A stretch of 39,624 nt of DNA, taken from NCBI GenBank assembly GCA_024691265.1, contig JAILNT010000209.1, positions 1 to 39,624 on the forward strand. The letters are read 5' to 3'. The stretch is from Treponema sp. (lineage in GTDB: Bacteria; Spirochaetota; Spirochaetia; Treponematales; Treponemataceae). Positions within the stretch are counted from its first letter, which is position 1. Every line of letters begins with the position of its first letter. This document shows, piece by piece, positions 28,790 through 34,788 of this stretch. The notes beneath the pieces were generated by a model. The model did not search any database. It was not told the DNA's origin and saw only the letters and a program-made list of their open reading frames with translations. Both the position numbers and the translations under genes were made by a program.

Positions 28790-29887
28790 ATGAATAAGTA
28801 CGTCAAAAGATATGCTGTTGACGCATTAGGCGGTATGGCTTTAGGTTTGTTTTCTACTTTAATTGTAGGACTTATTATAAAGCAGATAGGTGGTTTCTTT
28901 CCTAAAGAAGGCTCTAATACCCTTGTTTATACAGGAATGTTTTTTACAAGAATAGGGCAGCTTTTAACTGTATTCACAGGAGCAGGTATTGCAGCTGGTG
29001 TTGCCCATGCCCTTGGAGCTCCAAAGCTTGCAATATATGGTTCTCTTCTTACAGGTACTGTAGGAGCCTATTCAACAAAATTTATTCAGGCAATTACAAG
29101 CGACAATCTATCGTTCATAGCAACAAATGGAGCTGTAACTCTTGCAGGCCCAGGAGACCCTTTAGGAGCTTTTGTAGCCGCCCTTATTGGTGCTGAACTT
29201 GGTCGTTTGATAGCAGGAAAAACCAAAATAGATATTCTTGTAGTTCCAGCTGTAACTGTAATTACAGGAACTATTGCTGCTGTAATATTTGGACCTCCTC
29301 TTGCAAGTTTTGCGTCATGGATAGGAGGCTTAATAAACATAACAACTGAATTGCATCCTTTCTTTATGGGTATTCTTGTTAGTGTAATAATGGGTTGTCT
29401 TTTAACTCTGCCTGTAAGCTCTGCTGCTATTGCAATAATGCTTGGTATGACAGGGCTTGCCGGAGGAGCTGCAACAGCAGGCTGTTCTGCTCAAATGATA
29501 GCTTTTGCCGTAATAAGTTTTCATGATAATGGCTTTAATGGTCTTTTTGCCCAGGGAATTGGAACTTCTATGCTTCAAATTCCGAATATTGCAAAGAATC
29601 CTAGAATATGGCTACCTGCTATAATAACAAGTGCAATAACAGGCCCTATTGCTTCATGTATATTGAAAATGGAGACACTTCCGGCTGGAGCTGGTATGGG
29701 TACAAGCGGACTTGTAGGACAGATTATGACTTTCCAGGCAATGGCAGGAAAGGAAAATGCCATTATCATTATTCTGAAAATGCTTGTAATCGATATTATT
29801 CTACCTGCAATTATTTCTTTTGCAATCTACAAGTTTATGAAGAAAAAGAACTGGATTAAAGACGGCGATATGAAGCTCGAATCATAG
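28790..29887 (+). CDS. PTS EIIC-like membrane protein (PF13303, PTS_EIIC_2)
   Basis: A 365-aa polytopic inner-membrane protein with about ten hydrophobic segments and Gly/Ala-rich loops. The family signature is visible in YAVDALGGMALGLFSTLIVG, the GPGDPLGAFVAALIGAELGR loop, and SSAAIAIMLGMTGLAGGAA. AGGTGG lies 9 nt before the ATG. Although the family is named after PTS enzyme IIC, no EIIA or EIIB domain is fused or encoded nearby, so phosphorylation-coupled sugar uptake cannot be assumed. It may be a stand-alone transporter or regulator. Last gene of the operon, followed by a hairpin terminator. Confidence 0.85.
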   Translation: MNKYVKRYAVDALGGMALGLFSTLIVGLIIKQIGGFFPKEGSNTLVYTGMFFTRIGQLLTVFTGAGIAAGVAHALGAPKLAIYGSLLTGTVGAYSTKFIQAITSDNLSFIATNGAVTLAGPGDPLGAFVAALIGAELGRLIAGKTKIDILVVPAVTVITGTIAAVIFGPPLASFASWIGGLINITTELHPFFMGILVSVIMGCLLTLPVSSAAIAIMLGMTGLAGGAATAGCSAQMIAFAVISFHDNGFNGLFAQGIGTSMLQIPNIAKNPRIWLPAIITSAITGPIASCILKMETLPAGAGMGTSGLVGQIMTFQAMAGKENAIIIILKMLVIDIILPAIISFAIYKFMKKKNWIKDGDMKLES

Positions 29888-29907
29888 GCTTTCTAAAAAG
29901 AATTTAT

Positions 29908-29955
29908 GGCTGCAAATATAATAAGCTTTAAGCTTTTTGCAGCCGGATTTTATTA
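29908..29955 (+). terminator. Terminator of the transporter operon
   Basis: GGCTGCAAA (29908-29916) pairs with TTTGCAGCC (29936-29944), enclosing a smaller AAGCTT-based palindrome. GGATTTTATTATT follows on the plus strand. Confidence 0.7.
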
Positions 29956-29966
29956 TTGTAATTTTT

Positions 29967-30002
29967 AAAATAAAAAAGGTCTCAGAAAAACTTTCTAAGA
30001 CC
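29967..30002 (-). terminator. Minus-strand terminator of candidate RNA C
   Basis: GGTCT-x-AGAAA pairs with TTTCT-x-AGACC (29978-30002, one internal mismatch). On the minus strand the hairpin is followed by TTTTTTATTTT. Confidence 0.75.
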
Positions 30003-30081
30003 GAGGTAGTAGGAAAATTATTATGGGGTTTAATCTATGAACCCTGTGAAATAAACATTAAGATTTTGATTACTCCACATA
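29967..30081 (-). ncRNA. Candidate small RNA C, about 115 nt
   Basis: A consensus TATAAT (complement of 30088-30093) precedes it on the minus strand, although no good -35 is visible. The RNA would contain a hairpin GGGTT/AACCC and end in a terminator at 29967-30002. A GTGGAG and a seven-codon frame (MFISQGS) occur, but the spacing of about 14 nt is poor, so I treat it as noncoding. It faces the transporter operon's 3' end. Confidence 0.3.
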
Positions 30082-30124
30082 TTTATTATTATAATTCAGT
30101 TATTAAAAAAATCATGTTTTTAGG

Positions 30125-30157
30125 AAATAAAAAAGGGCTAACACACCTGTGAAGCCC
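30125..30157 (-). terminator. Minus-strand terminator after the tRNA-Ser/tRNA-Arg unit
   Basis: GGGCT pairs with AGCCC, with an inner CACA/TGTG region, at 30135-30157. TTTTTTATTT follows on the minus strand. Confidence 0.75.
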
Positions 30158-30202
30158 TAAACAAAGAATAGAAAACGTTATTTCCTATATTCGGAAAAAG
30201 TT
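30125..30202 (-). ncRNA. Candidate small RNA B, about 78 nt, or tRNA operon trailer
   Basis: Bounded by a promoter-like pair (30209-30238) and a terminator (30125-30157). It contains a small TTTCC/GGAAA hairpin (30181-30197). It lies just after tRNA-Arg, so it may simply be the 3' trailer of the tRNA-Ser/tRNA-Arg transcript. Confidence 0.3.
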
Positions 30203-30208
30203 AAGCTA

Positions 30209-30238
30209 ATTATAAACCCGTTTGAACAAACGTGCAAA
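30209..30238 (-). promoter_or_regulatory. Promoter-like element with a palindromic spacer
   Basis: A perfect -10 TATAAT (complement of 30209-30214) and TTTGCA (30233-30238) are separated by 18 bp. The spacer holds the palindrome CGTTTG-AA-CAAACG (30219-30232), a plausible operator. Confidence 0.4.
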
Positions 30239-30247
30239 TAAAAAAAA

Positions 30248-30322
30248 TGAGACTGACACGACTTGAACGTGCGACCCCCACCTCCGCAGGGTGGTGCTCT
30301 AATCCAGCTGAGCTACAATCTC
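30248..30322 (-). tRNA. tRNA-Arg (anticodon GCG)
   Basis: The acceptor stem GAGATTG/CAGTCTC has discriminator A. The D loop carries GG and A20 (an arginine identity element). The anticodon stem CCACC/GGTGG holds loop CTGCGGA, anticodon GCG (complement at 30285-30287). The T loop is TTCAAGT. CCA is not encoded. Most bacteria use an ACG anticodon, read as inosine, for CGN codons, so GCG is unusual. It is co-transcribed with tRNA-Ser 10 bp upstream. Confidence 0.9.
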
Positions 30323-30332
30323 AAAAAAAAAG

Positions 30333-30417
30333 CGGAGCGAGAGGGATTTGAACCCCCGATACCTTGCGGTATAACGGTTTTCAAGACCGCCGCGTTCGAC
30401 CACTCTGCCATCGCTCC
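30333..30417 (-). tRNA. tRNA-Ser (anticodon TGA)
   Basis: The acceptor stem GGAGCGA/TCGCTCC has discriminator G and a long class II variable arm. The anticodon loop CTTGAAA gives TGA (complement at 30381-30383). The T loop is TTCAAAT. Its promoter lies at 30431-30460. Confidence 0.96.
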
Positions 30418-30430
30418 AAAATGGAGTTTT

Positions 30431-30460
30431 AATATAGCATTTTTTATATAATAATGTCTA
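30431..30460 (-). promoter_or_regulatory. Promoter of tRNA-Ser/tRNA-Arg
   Basis: On the minus strand, TAGACA (30455-30460) and TATATT (30431-30436) are 18 bp apart, each one mismatch from consensus, about 14 bp before the tRNA-Ser 5' end. Confidence 0.65.
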
Positions 30461-30471
30461 GTCCCCCTTGG

Positions 30472-30510
30472 ATATAAAAAAACAGCTCCGGAAGGAGGGT
30501 CCAGAGCTGT
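30472..30510 (-). terminator. Strong minus-strand terminator of candidate RNA A
   Basis: ACAGCTCTGGA pairs with TCCGGAGCTGT (11 pairs, one T-G) around the loop CCCTCCT, then TTTTTTT on the minus strand. Confidence 0.85.
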
Positions 30511-30536
30511 AAAGTAGTGTGAAAAAAAGAGGAATG

Positions 30537-30555
30537 GAGAATGAATATCATTCTC
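30537..30555. promoter_or_regulatory. 19-bp Fur-box-like palindrome
   Basis: GAGAATGAATATCATTCTC agrees with the classical Fur box GATAATGATAATCATTATC at 15 of 19 positions and is a perfect 8-bp dyad. It lies just downstream of the predicted start of RNA A, so it could be an operator or simply an RNA hairpin. Confidence 0.4.
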
Positions 30556-30570
30556 TTTGGTTTGTTCATC

Positions 30571-30600
30571 ATAATAAACACTGCTATTCATAAATGGTAA
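30571..30600 (-). promoter_or_regulatory. Promoter of candidate RNA A
   Basis: On the minus strand, TTACCA (30595-30600) and TATTAT (30571-30576) are separated by 18 bp. Confidence 0.5.
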
Positions 30601-30621
30601 CAAAAAAATTACATTTTTTAT

Positions 30622-30663
30622 TTAAAATAAAAAAGCCATTCCTAGAATTAACTAAGAATGGCT
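30622..30663 (-). terminator. Terminator of tRNA-Phe (and possibly the nrd operon)
   Basis: AGCCATTC-x-TAG pairs with CTA-x-GAATGGCT (30634-30663, 12-position stem with one mismatch, 6-nt loop), then TTTTTTATTTT on the minus strand. Confidence 0.85.
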
Positions 30664-30673
30664 GAATATTAAT

Positions 30674-30746
<73 letters not shown>

Positions 30747-30757
30747 ATAGGCTTTTA

Positions 30758-30786
30758 TTTATACCAATAATATTCATTCAAGTCAA
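30758..30786 (-). promoter_or_regulatory. Promoter of tRNA-Phe
   Basis: On the minus strand, TTGACT (30781-30786) and TATAAA (30758-30763) are 17 bp apart. The -35 overlaps the stop codon of the upstream hydrolase gene. Confidence 0.7.
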
Positions 30787-31328
30787 GACTGTTTCAACTC
30801 ACCTATAAAAACAAGCTTTTCAGATTCTGACAACTGGTTTGGATTTGTACCCTCTACATCTAAGGGGACAGCTAAACCTAAATCTTTATAATAGTTTTTC
30901 CAATAATCAGATATTTTGTTATTTTTATCTCCAAATTGCATTGGTATAGTAGAAAAAATAGGAAGAATTGCAGCTACATACTGTGAGCAATAAAATTTTC
31001 CATTATCAGGATAAAAGCTATCGTTATAATCTTTTCCTAAATGTTTTTCTGCTTCCGCTATTACATTTTCTACATTTATATCAGGGTAGCGGTAAACAAA
31101 TATTTCTCTTTTTTCTTCTTTCAAAAAAGAATGAAAATCTTGTTTTACAACTCCCTTTTTTCTTGTGGCATGATAAATTTTTCCGTTAAGATAAATACCA
31201 ACATGGCTATAGTTACTTGTTGTATCTATTATTACTTTGGAAAATTCAGAAGCATCTCTCATAAAAAGCAAATCGCCGGAAACTAATTCTTCTATGTTAA
31301 CTTTATTAGCATTAATTTTAATATTCAT
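30783..31328 (-). CDS. YiiX-type NlpC/P60-related cysteine hydrolase (Peptidase C92)
   Basis: Predicted papain-like amidase or peptidase, 181 aa. The ATG at 31328 overlaps the end of nrdG by 11 bp; longer frames would run far into nrdG. Family features are the SGDLLFMRD start of the fold, the permuted catalytic His42 in YSHVGIYL, KHLGKDYND, and nucleophile Cys114 in GKFYCSQYVAA. No signal peptide is present, so it would act in the cytoplasm unless exported another way. It is the last gene of the nrd operon; no functional link to nucleotide reduction is known to me, and its placement may be passenger-like. No terminator separates it from tRNA-Phe. Confidence 0.85.
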   Translation of the reverse strand: MNIKINANKVNIEELVSGDLLFMRDASEFSKVIIDTTSNYSHVGIYLNGKIYHATRKKGVVKQDFHSFLKEEKREIFVYRYPDINVENVIAEAEKHLGKDYNDSFYPDNGKFYCSQYVAAILPIFSTIPMQFGDKNNKISDYWKNYYKDLGLAVPLDVEGTNPNQLSESEKLVFIGELKQS

Positions 31329-31866
31329 TTTTCTTTTTACCTGTCCATCTTTCTTGTTCTGAAAGTATAGGTTCTGTAATTTTACCAGCCGATTCATCAT
31401 AAATGAGCATTGATTTACGACTTTCTATAATACGCTGATTAGAACTTCCCCTGAATCTTAGGCTTAAAGTTCTTTTTTCAAGAATGAAAGGACCATCTAT
31501 AAGGATATCAACATTTCTTAATAAATTAAGTCTGTTTTCGTCTTTAGCGGAAAGGAGTTCTTCCCATATAAAACCTGTATAGCAGGCAACTTCATAACCA
31601 GCTTCTTTTAAGAGTCTGGCTAATTCAGCAAATTCATTACTCTGATATAAAGGATCTCCACCGCTAAAAGTCACACCTTTACAAAGAGGATTTTTCTTCA
31701 CTATTGAAAAAATATCTTCTGGAGACATTATAGTTCCAACGTTAAAAGCATGAGTTTCTGGATTGTGACAAGCTTTACAATTATGAGCACAGCCCTGGGC
31801 AAAAACCGTAGTTCTTAATCCAGGACCATCAACAATGGAATCGCCTATGATACCTGCTATATACAT
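31318..31866 (-). CDS. nrdG: Anaerobic ribonucleotide reductase activating enzyme NrdG
   Basis: Radical SAM enzyme that cleaves S-adenosylmethionine to place the glycyl radical on class III ribonucleotide reductase. The 182-aa product begins IIGDSIVDGPGLRTTVFAQG and carries the CxxxCxxC iron-sulphur motif (Cys26, Cys30, Cys33: CAHNCKAC), followed by TFSGGDPL (SAM-binding GGD/E region). It is slightly longer than the E. coli enzyme because of a charged C-terminal tail. It starts 7 bp after the small glycyl-radical gene without a strong ribosome site, so translational coupling is likely. That position makes the 64-aa neighbour its likely substrate. Confidence 0.95.
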   Translation of the reverse strand: MYIAGIIGDSIVDGPGLRTTVFAQGCAHNCKACHNPETHAFNVGTIMSPEDIFSIVKKNPLCKGVTFSGGDPLYQSNEFAELARLLKEAGYEVACYTGFIWEELLSAKDENRLNLLRNVDILIDGPFILEKRTLSLRFRGSSNQRIIESRKSMLIYDESAGKITEPILSEQERWTGKKKNEY

Positions 31867-31873
31867 AAATATT

Positions 31874-32068
31874 CTAGTTAAGTCCGTGCTTTACTCTATC
31901 ATGTTCTTCTGCACGCTTAGCATCATTAAAACGGTCTAGAGTACCAACAAGATAACCTGTAATGCGTCTGATTCTTTCAAATCCAACATCATGACCAAAA
32001 CCTGTATCCTCACGCTCTTCAACAGCTATAGAGCTAGGAATAACTTCATTTTCTACTGCTACTGTCAT
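31874..32068 (-). CDS. Stand-alone glycyl-radical domain of class III ribonucleotide reductase (64 aa)
   Basis: The second half, RIRRITGYLVGTLDRFNDAK followed by RAEEHDRVKHG, aligns with the C-terminal end of single-chain NrdD; the E. coli counterpart as I recall it reads RRVCGYLG then RPFNAGK, with the radical at its glycine. Gly38 in RRITGYL is thus the predicted radical site. The first 28 residues are a variable, acidic stretch. The gene has a strong ribosome site (AAGGAG, 8 nt before the ATG) and lies 39 bp after the stop of the 789-aa catalytic chain. It therefore looks like a genuine separate subunit, not a sequencing error. It would dock in the NrdD barrel and be activated by the adjacent NrdG, comparable in concept to GrcA (YfiD) replacing the radical domain of pyruvate formate-lyase. 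Confidence 0.85.
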   Translation of the reverse strand: MTVAVENEVIPSSIAVEEREDTGFGHDVGFERIRRITGYLVGTLDRFNDAKRAEEHDRVKHGLN

Positions 32069-32107
32069 AAAACCATCTCCTTAACTATTTTTGGTTATTT
32101 ATGTTAA

Positions 32108-34477
32108 TTAAAAATAACGAGCCATATTCAAAGGGAATTTCTTTCTAAGTTCAGCAATCTTTTCAGGAGAAAGACTTTCTCCCTCTCGTCTACCACATCT
32201 AGGGCAAACATCTCCGATTACACCGACATAACCGCATAATGGGTCTCTATCTACAGGGTGATTAACACTTCCGTAACCAATTCCAGCATCATGCATACAT
32301 CTAACTACGCTTTCAAAAGCTTCAACATTATTTGCTGTGTCCCCATCAAGTTCAACATAAGTAATATGTCCTCCATTAGTTAAAGCATGGTAAGGAGCTT
32401 CCTTGTTGATTTTTTCAAAAGCACTTATATGATAATAAACAGGTATATGGAAAGAATTTGTGTAATAGTTTCTATCTGTTACACCTGGAATTATTCCATA
32501 TCTTCTTTTATCTAATCTTACAAAGCGACCACTTAAACCTTCTGCTGGTGTTGCTATAAGTGCAAAATTCAAACCACGCTTTTCAGTTTCCCTATCAAGG
32601 TAATTTCTCATGTAGCCAACAATCTCAAGACCTTTTTTCTGCATATCATCACTTTCACCATGATGATGTCCATAAAGAGCAACAAGAGTTTCTGCAAGTC
32701 CTATAAAACCAACGCTTAAACTACCATGTTTTAATACTTCCTCTACTTTGTCCATTGGTCCAAGCTTTTCGCTACCAAGCCAAACACCTTGTCCCATAAG
32801 GAATGGATAATTATAAACATGCTTATTGCACTGAATCTTGAAACGGTCTAGCAACTGCTGCACAACAAGAGCCAGCATTCCATCAAGTTTCTCATAAAAA
32901 AGCTTTTCATCGTGCTTGCTTTCAATAGCAAGCCGAGGAAGGTTTATTGAAGTAAAAGAAAGATTGCCACGGCGAGGGGAAGTTTCATGCTCTCTGTCAT
33001 AAACATTACCCATAACACGAGTTCTACAACCCATATATGCAATTTCTGTTTCCGGGTGACCTTCCTTGTAATATTGTTTATTAAAAGGTGCATCGATGAA
33101 ACTGAAATTAGGGAATAATCTTTTTGCACTAACTTCACAAGCACGAATAAACAAATCGTAATTAGGTTCACCGGCATTATAGTTTATGCCATCTTTTACC
33201 CTGAAAATCTGAATAGGGAATATAGGTGTTTCCCCCATTCCCAATCCTGCATCTGTCGCATCAAGCATATTTTTCATAACCATGCGACCTTCAGGACTTG
33301 TATCAGTTCCGTAGTTTACAGAGCTAAATGGAGTTTGAGCACCTGCTCTTGAATGCATTGTATTCAAATTATGAATTAATGCTTCCATAGCCTGATAAGT
33401 TGCTCTGTTTGTTTCTCTATAAGCTTCTTTTAATGCAAATTTCTGAGCATTTTCTATAATTTTCTCAGAAAAACCTCGTCTGGTAAAAGCATTCTTTTCA
33501 GCCTGTAAAAATCTATTATCAACAGCAAGACATCTCTTAAATAGAGTTTCTGCTTCGATTTTTTCATCAATAGCTTTTATAACAGCCTTTATATCTGTTT
33601 TGCTTTCACCATCGCATTCTTTTGCTAAAGCATTGAAAGCCTTTACATCTGAATCTTTTTCATCAGCACTCATAGTCATAACTTCAAGAGCTCTGAATAT
33701 ATCAGCTGAATAAAAAGTCTTATAAGATTTTGCAACTCCAGGAGCAAGACCTCTATCAAAATCAACAATACTCTGACCACCATGCTGGTCATTTTGATTA
33801 GATTGAATTGCTATACAAGCTAAAGCTGCATAACTTTGAATACTGTTAGGCTCTCTTAAATAGCCATGTCCTGTACTAAATCCTCCCTTAAAGAGTGAAG
33901 AAAGCTCTATTTGACAACAAGTTGTTGTTAAAGAATAAAAATCAAAATCATGAATATGAATATAGCCGGAATGATAAGCGTCTGCCTGTTCCTTTGTAAG
34001 CAGATATTTTTCATAGTAGTCTTTAGCAGCTTCACTTCCATACTGAAGCATTGTTCCCATAGCTGTATCGCCATTAATATTGGCATTATCACGCTTTAGG
34101 TTACTTTCTTTTGAAGCAGAATTTGTAAGCTCATCAAAAGTACGCATGAGATGAGAATTCATCTCTCTATTATTTTTCCTTTTGTTTGCACAAGCTACAT
34201 ATTCTCTTAACACAGAATCATATCTACCATCTTTTTTCAGAAGAGCTTCTACACTTTTCTGAATCTGGTCACTCGATACACTCTCTAAAAGAGATGCTTC
34301 CAATTCGTCCACTAATTGTTTTATGACATCATTTCTAAAATCTGACTCAAGAACATTAGTGCCACAATTCCCATTTTCTGACTGAACAAAAGCCTTTACA
34401 ATCGAAGTTTCAACCTTATTTCTATCGAAATCTTCAGTACTTCCATCGCGTTTCTTAACTGTAATTGATTTCTCCAT
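32108..34477 (-). CDS. nrdD: Anaerobic ribonucleoside-triphosphate reductase, catalytic chain lacking the glycyl-radical tail
   Basis: Reduces ribonucleotides to deoxyribonucleotides without oxygen. The ATG at 34477 follows AGGG; upstream extension would run into the promoter. Of 789 aa, residues 1-100 are an ATP-cone (VKKRDGSTEDFDRNKVETSI). The ten-stranded barrel follows with Cys187/Cys188 (TTTCCQIELSS), SVNYGTDTSPEGRM, and the finger-loop Cys484 in MGCRTRVMGN, the expected thiyl-radical residue. The C-terminus carries a zinc-site remnant (Cys748, Cys758, Cys761; CGYVG and CPRCG) and stops at LNMARYF. The RxxGYL radical loop normally found next is absent here and is encoded by the following 64-aa gene. 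Three Cys plus a nearby His (NHPVDRDPLC) may bind the zinc. Two NrdR-like boxes control the promoter. Confidence 0.95.
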   Translation of the reverse strand: MEKSITVKKRDGSTEDFDRNKVETSIVKAFVQSENGNCGTNVLESDFRNDVIKQLVDELEASLLESVSSDQIQKSVEALLKKDGRYDSVLREYVACANKRKNNREMNSHLMRTFDELTNSASKESNLKRDNANINGDTAMGTMLQYGSEAAKDYYEKYLLTKEQADAYHSGYIHIHDFDFYSLTTTCCQIELSSLFKGGFSTGHGYLREPNSIQSYAALACIAIQSNQNDQHGGQSIVDFDRGLAPGVAKSYKTFYSADIFRALEVMTMSADEKDSDVKAFNALAKECDGESKTDIKAVIKAIDEKIEAETLFKRCLAVDNRFLQAEKNAFTRRGFSEKIIENAQKFALKEAYRETNRATYQAMEALIHNLNTMHSRAGAQTPFSSVNYGTDTSPEGRMVMKNMLDATDAGLGMGETPIFPIQIFRVKDGINYNAGEPNYDLFIRACEVSAKRLFPNFSFIDAPFNKQYYKEGHPETEIAYMGCRTRVMGNVYDREHETSPRRGNLSFTSINLPRLAIESKHDEKLFYEKLDGMLALVVQQLLDRFKIQCNKHVYNYPFLMGQGVWLGSEKLGPMDKVEEVLKHGSLSVGFIGLAETLVALYGHHHGESDDMQKKGLEIVGYMRNYLDRETEKRGLNFALIATPAEGLSGRFVRLDKRRYGIIPGVTDRNYYTNSFHIPVYYHISAFEKINKEAPYHALTNGGHITYVELDGDTANNVEAFESVVRCMHDAGIGYGSVNHPVDRDPLCGYVGVIGDVCPRCGRREGESLSPEKIAELRKKFPLNMARYF

Positions 34478-34492
34478 ATTTCCCTGTATAAA

Positions 34493-34522
34493 AGTATAAA
34501 CACCACATCTAGCGTCTGTCAA
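34493..34522 (-). promoter_or_regulatory. Promoter of the nrdD operon
   Basis: On the minus strand, a perfect -35 TTGACA (34517-34522) and TATACT (34493-34498) are separated by 18 bp. The first NrdR-like box fills the spacer. Confidence 0.75.
34500..34515. promoter_or_regulatory. NrdR-box-like operator 1
   Basis: ACACCACATCTAGCGT agrees with the NrdR consensus acaCwAtATaTwGtgt at 12 of 16 positions and lies between the -35 and -10 of the nrd promoter. Confidence 0.65.
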
Positions 34523-34531
34523 CAATCCTAA

Positions 34532-34547
34532 ACACTAACTGTACATT
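34532..34547. promoter_or_regulatory. NrdR-box-like operator 2
   Basis: ACACTAACTGTACATT is a weaker match (10 of 16) but starts exactly 32 bp, three helical turns, from box 1. That spacing is characteristic of paired NrdR boxes. Confidence 0.5.
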
Positions 34548-34788
34548 TCCAACATAGTTATCAACACTCTATTCTTTCGCAAAATAAAAATTTAAGCCAA
34601 AGAAAAAAATATCTTTCCACCATAAATTAGTTTTATGTACAAACAAACTCCATTTTTAAGGAATTTGTTATATGCCTTGAATATTTTTTATATATATTCT
34701 CATTCTATGGAATTTATCTTGAGCTGTTGTTAATTAATATATATGGGTGTCACTAGAAAAAAATCAATTATTCCTATACATTTAGAAT
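34548..34788. other. Intergenic region upstream of the Wadjet genes
   Basis: AT-rich, with no ORF. An inverted repeat AACAAACTCC / GGAATTTGTT (34642-34651 and 34660-34669, one mismatch) could be an operator. Possible jetA promoters are TTGAGC (34719-34724) with TATATG at a short 15-bp spacing, and TATACA (34775-34780), whose expected start coincides with the jetA ATG. No ribosome site precedes jetA, and a TAG lies two codons upstream in frame, so the start is fixed at 34789. Confidence 0.45.

Larger units (their letters stand above)
30472..30564 (-). ncRNA. Candidate small RNA A with Fur-box-like palindrome and CCTCC loop
   Basis: This independent unit lies between the tRNA-Phe terminator and the tRNA-Ser promoter. 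It has its own promoter (30571-30600) and a very strong terminator, about 93 nt in all. Near its 5' end is the palindrome GAGAATGA-ATA-TCATTCTC (30537-30555). A pyrimidine-rich stretch follows, and the terminator loop reads CCCTCCT, able to pair with ribosome sites. A 96-codon frame starting upstream runs straight through the terminator and tRNA-Ser, so it is not credible as a gene. Confidence 0.5.

Noticed and set aside
30263-30451. 62-codon plus-strand frame over the tRNA region
   Set aside because: It is the antisense translation of tRNA-Arg and tRNA-Ser.
30313-30603. 96-codon frame on the minus strand starting MLPFMNSSVYYDEQ
   Set aside because: It reads through a strong terminator and all of tRNA-Ser; the EWSNAAVLK-type tail is the known translation artefact of a tRNA-Ser gene.
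31874-32107. Frameshift or sequencing error splitting nrdD
   Set aside because: The small gene has its own AAGGAG at proper spacing, a distinct N-terminal segment and 39 bp of noncoding DNA before it. A simple indel would not create these, although read-level confirmation is still the decisive test.
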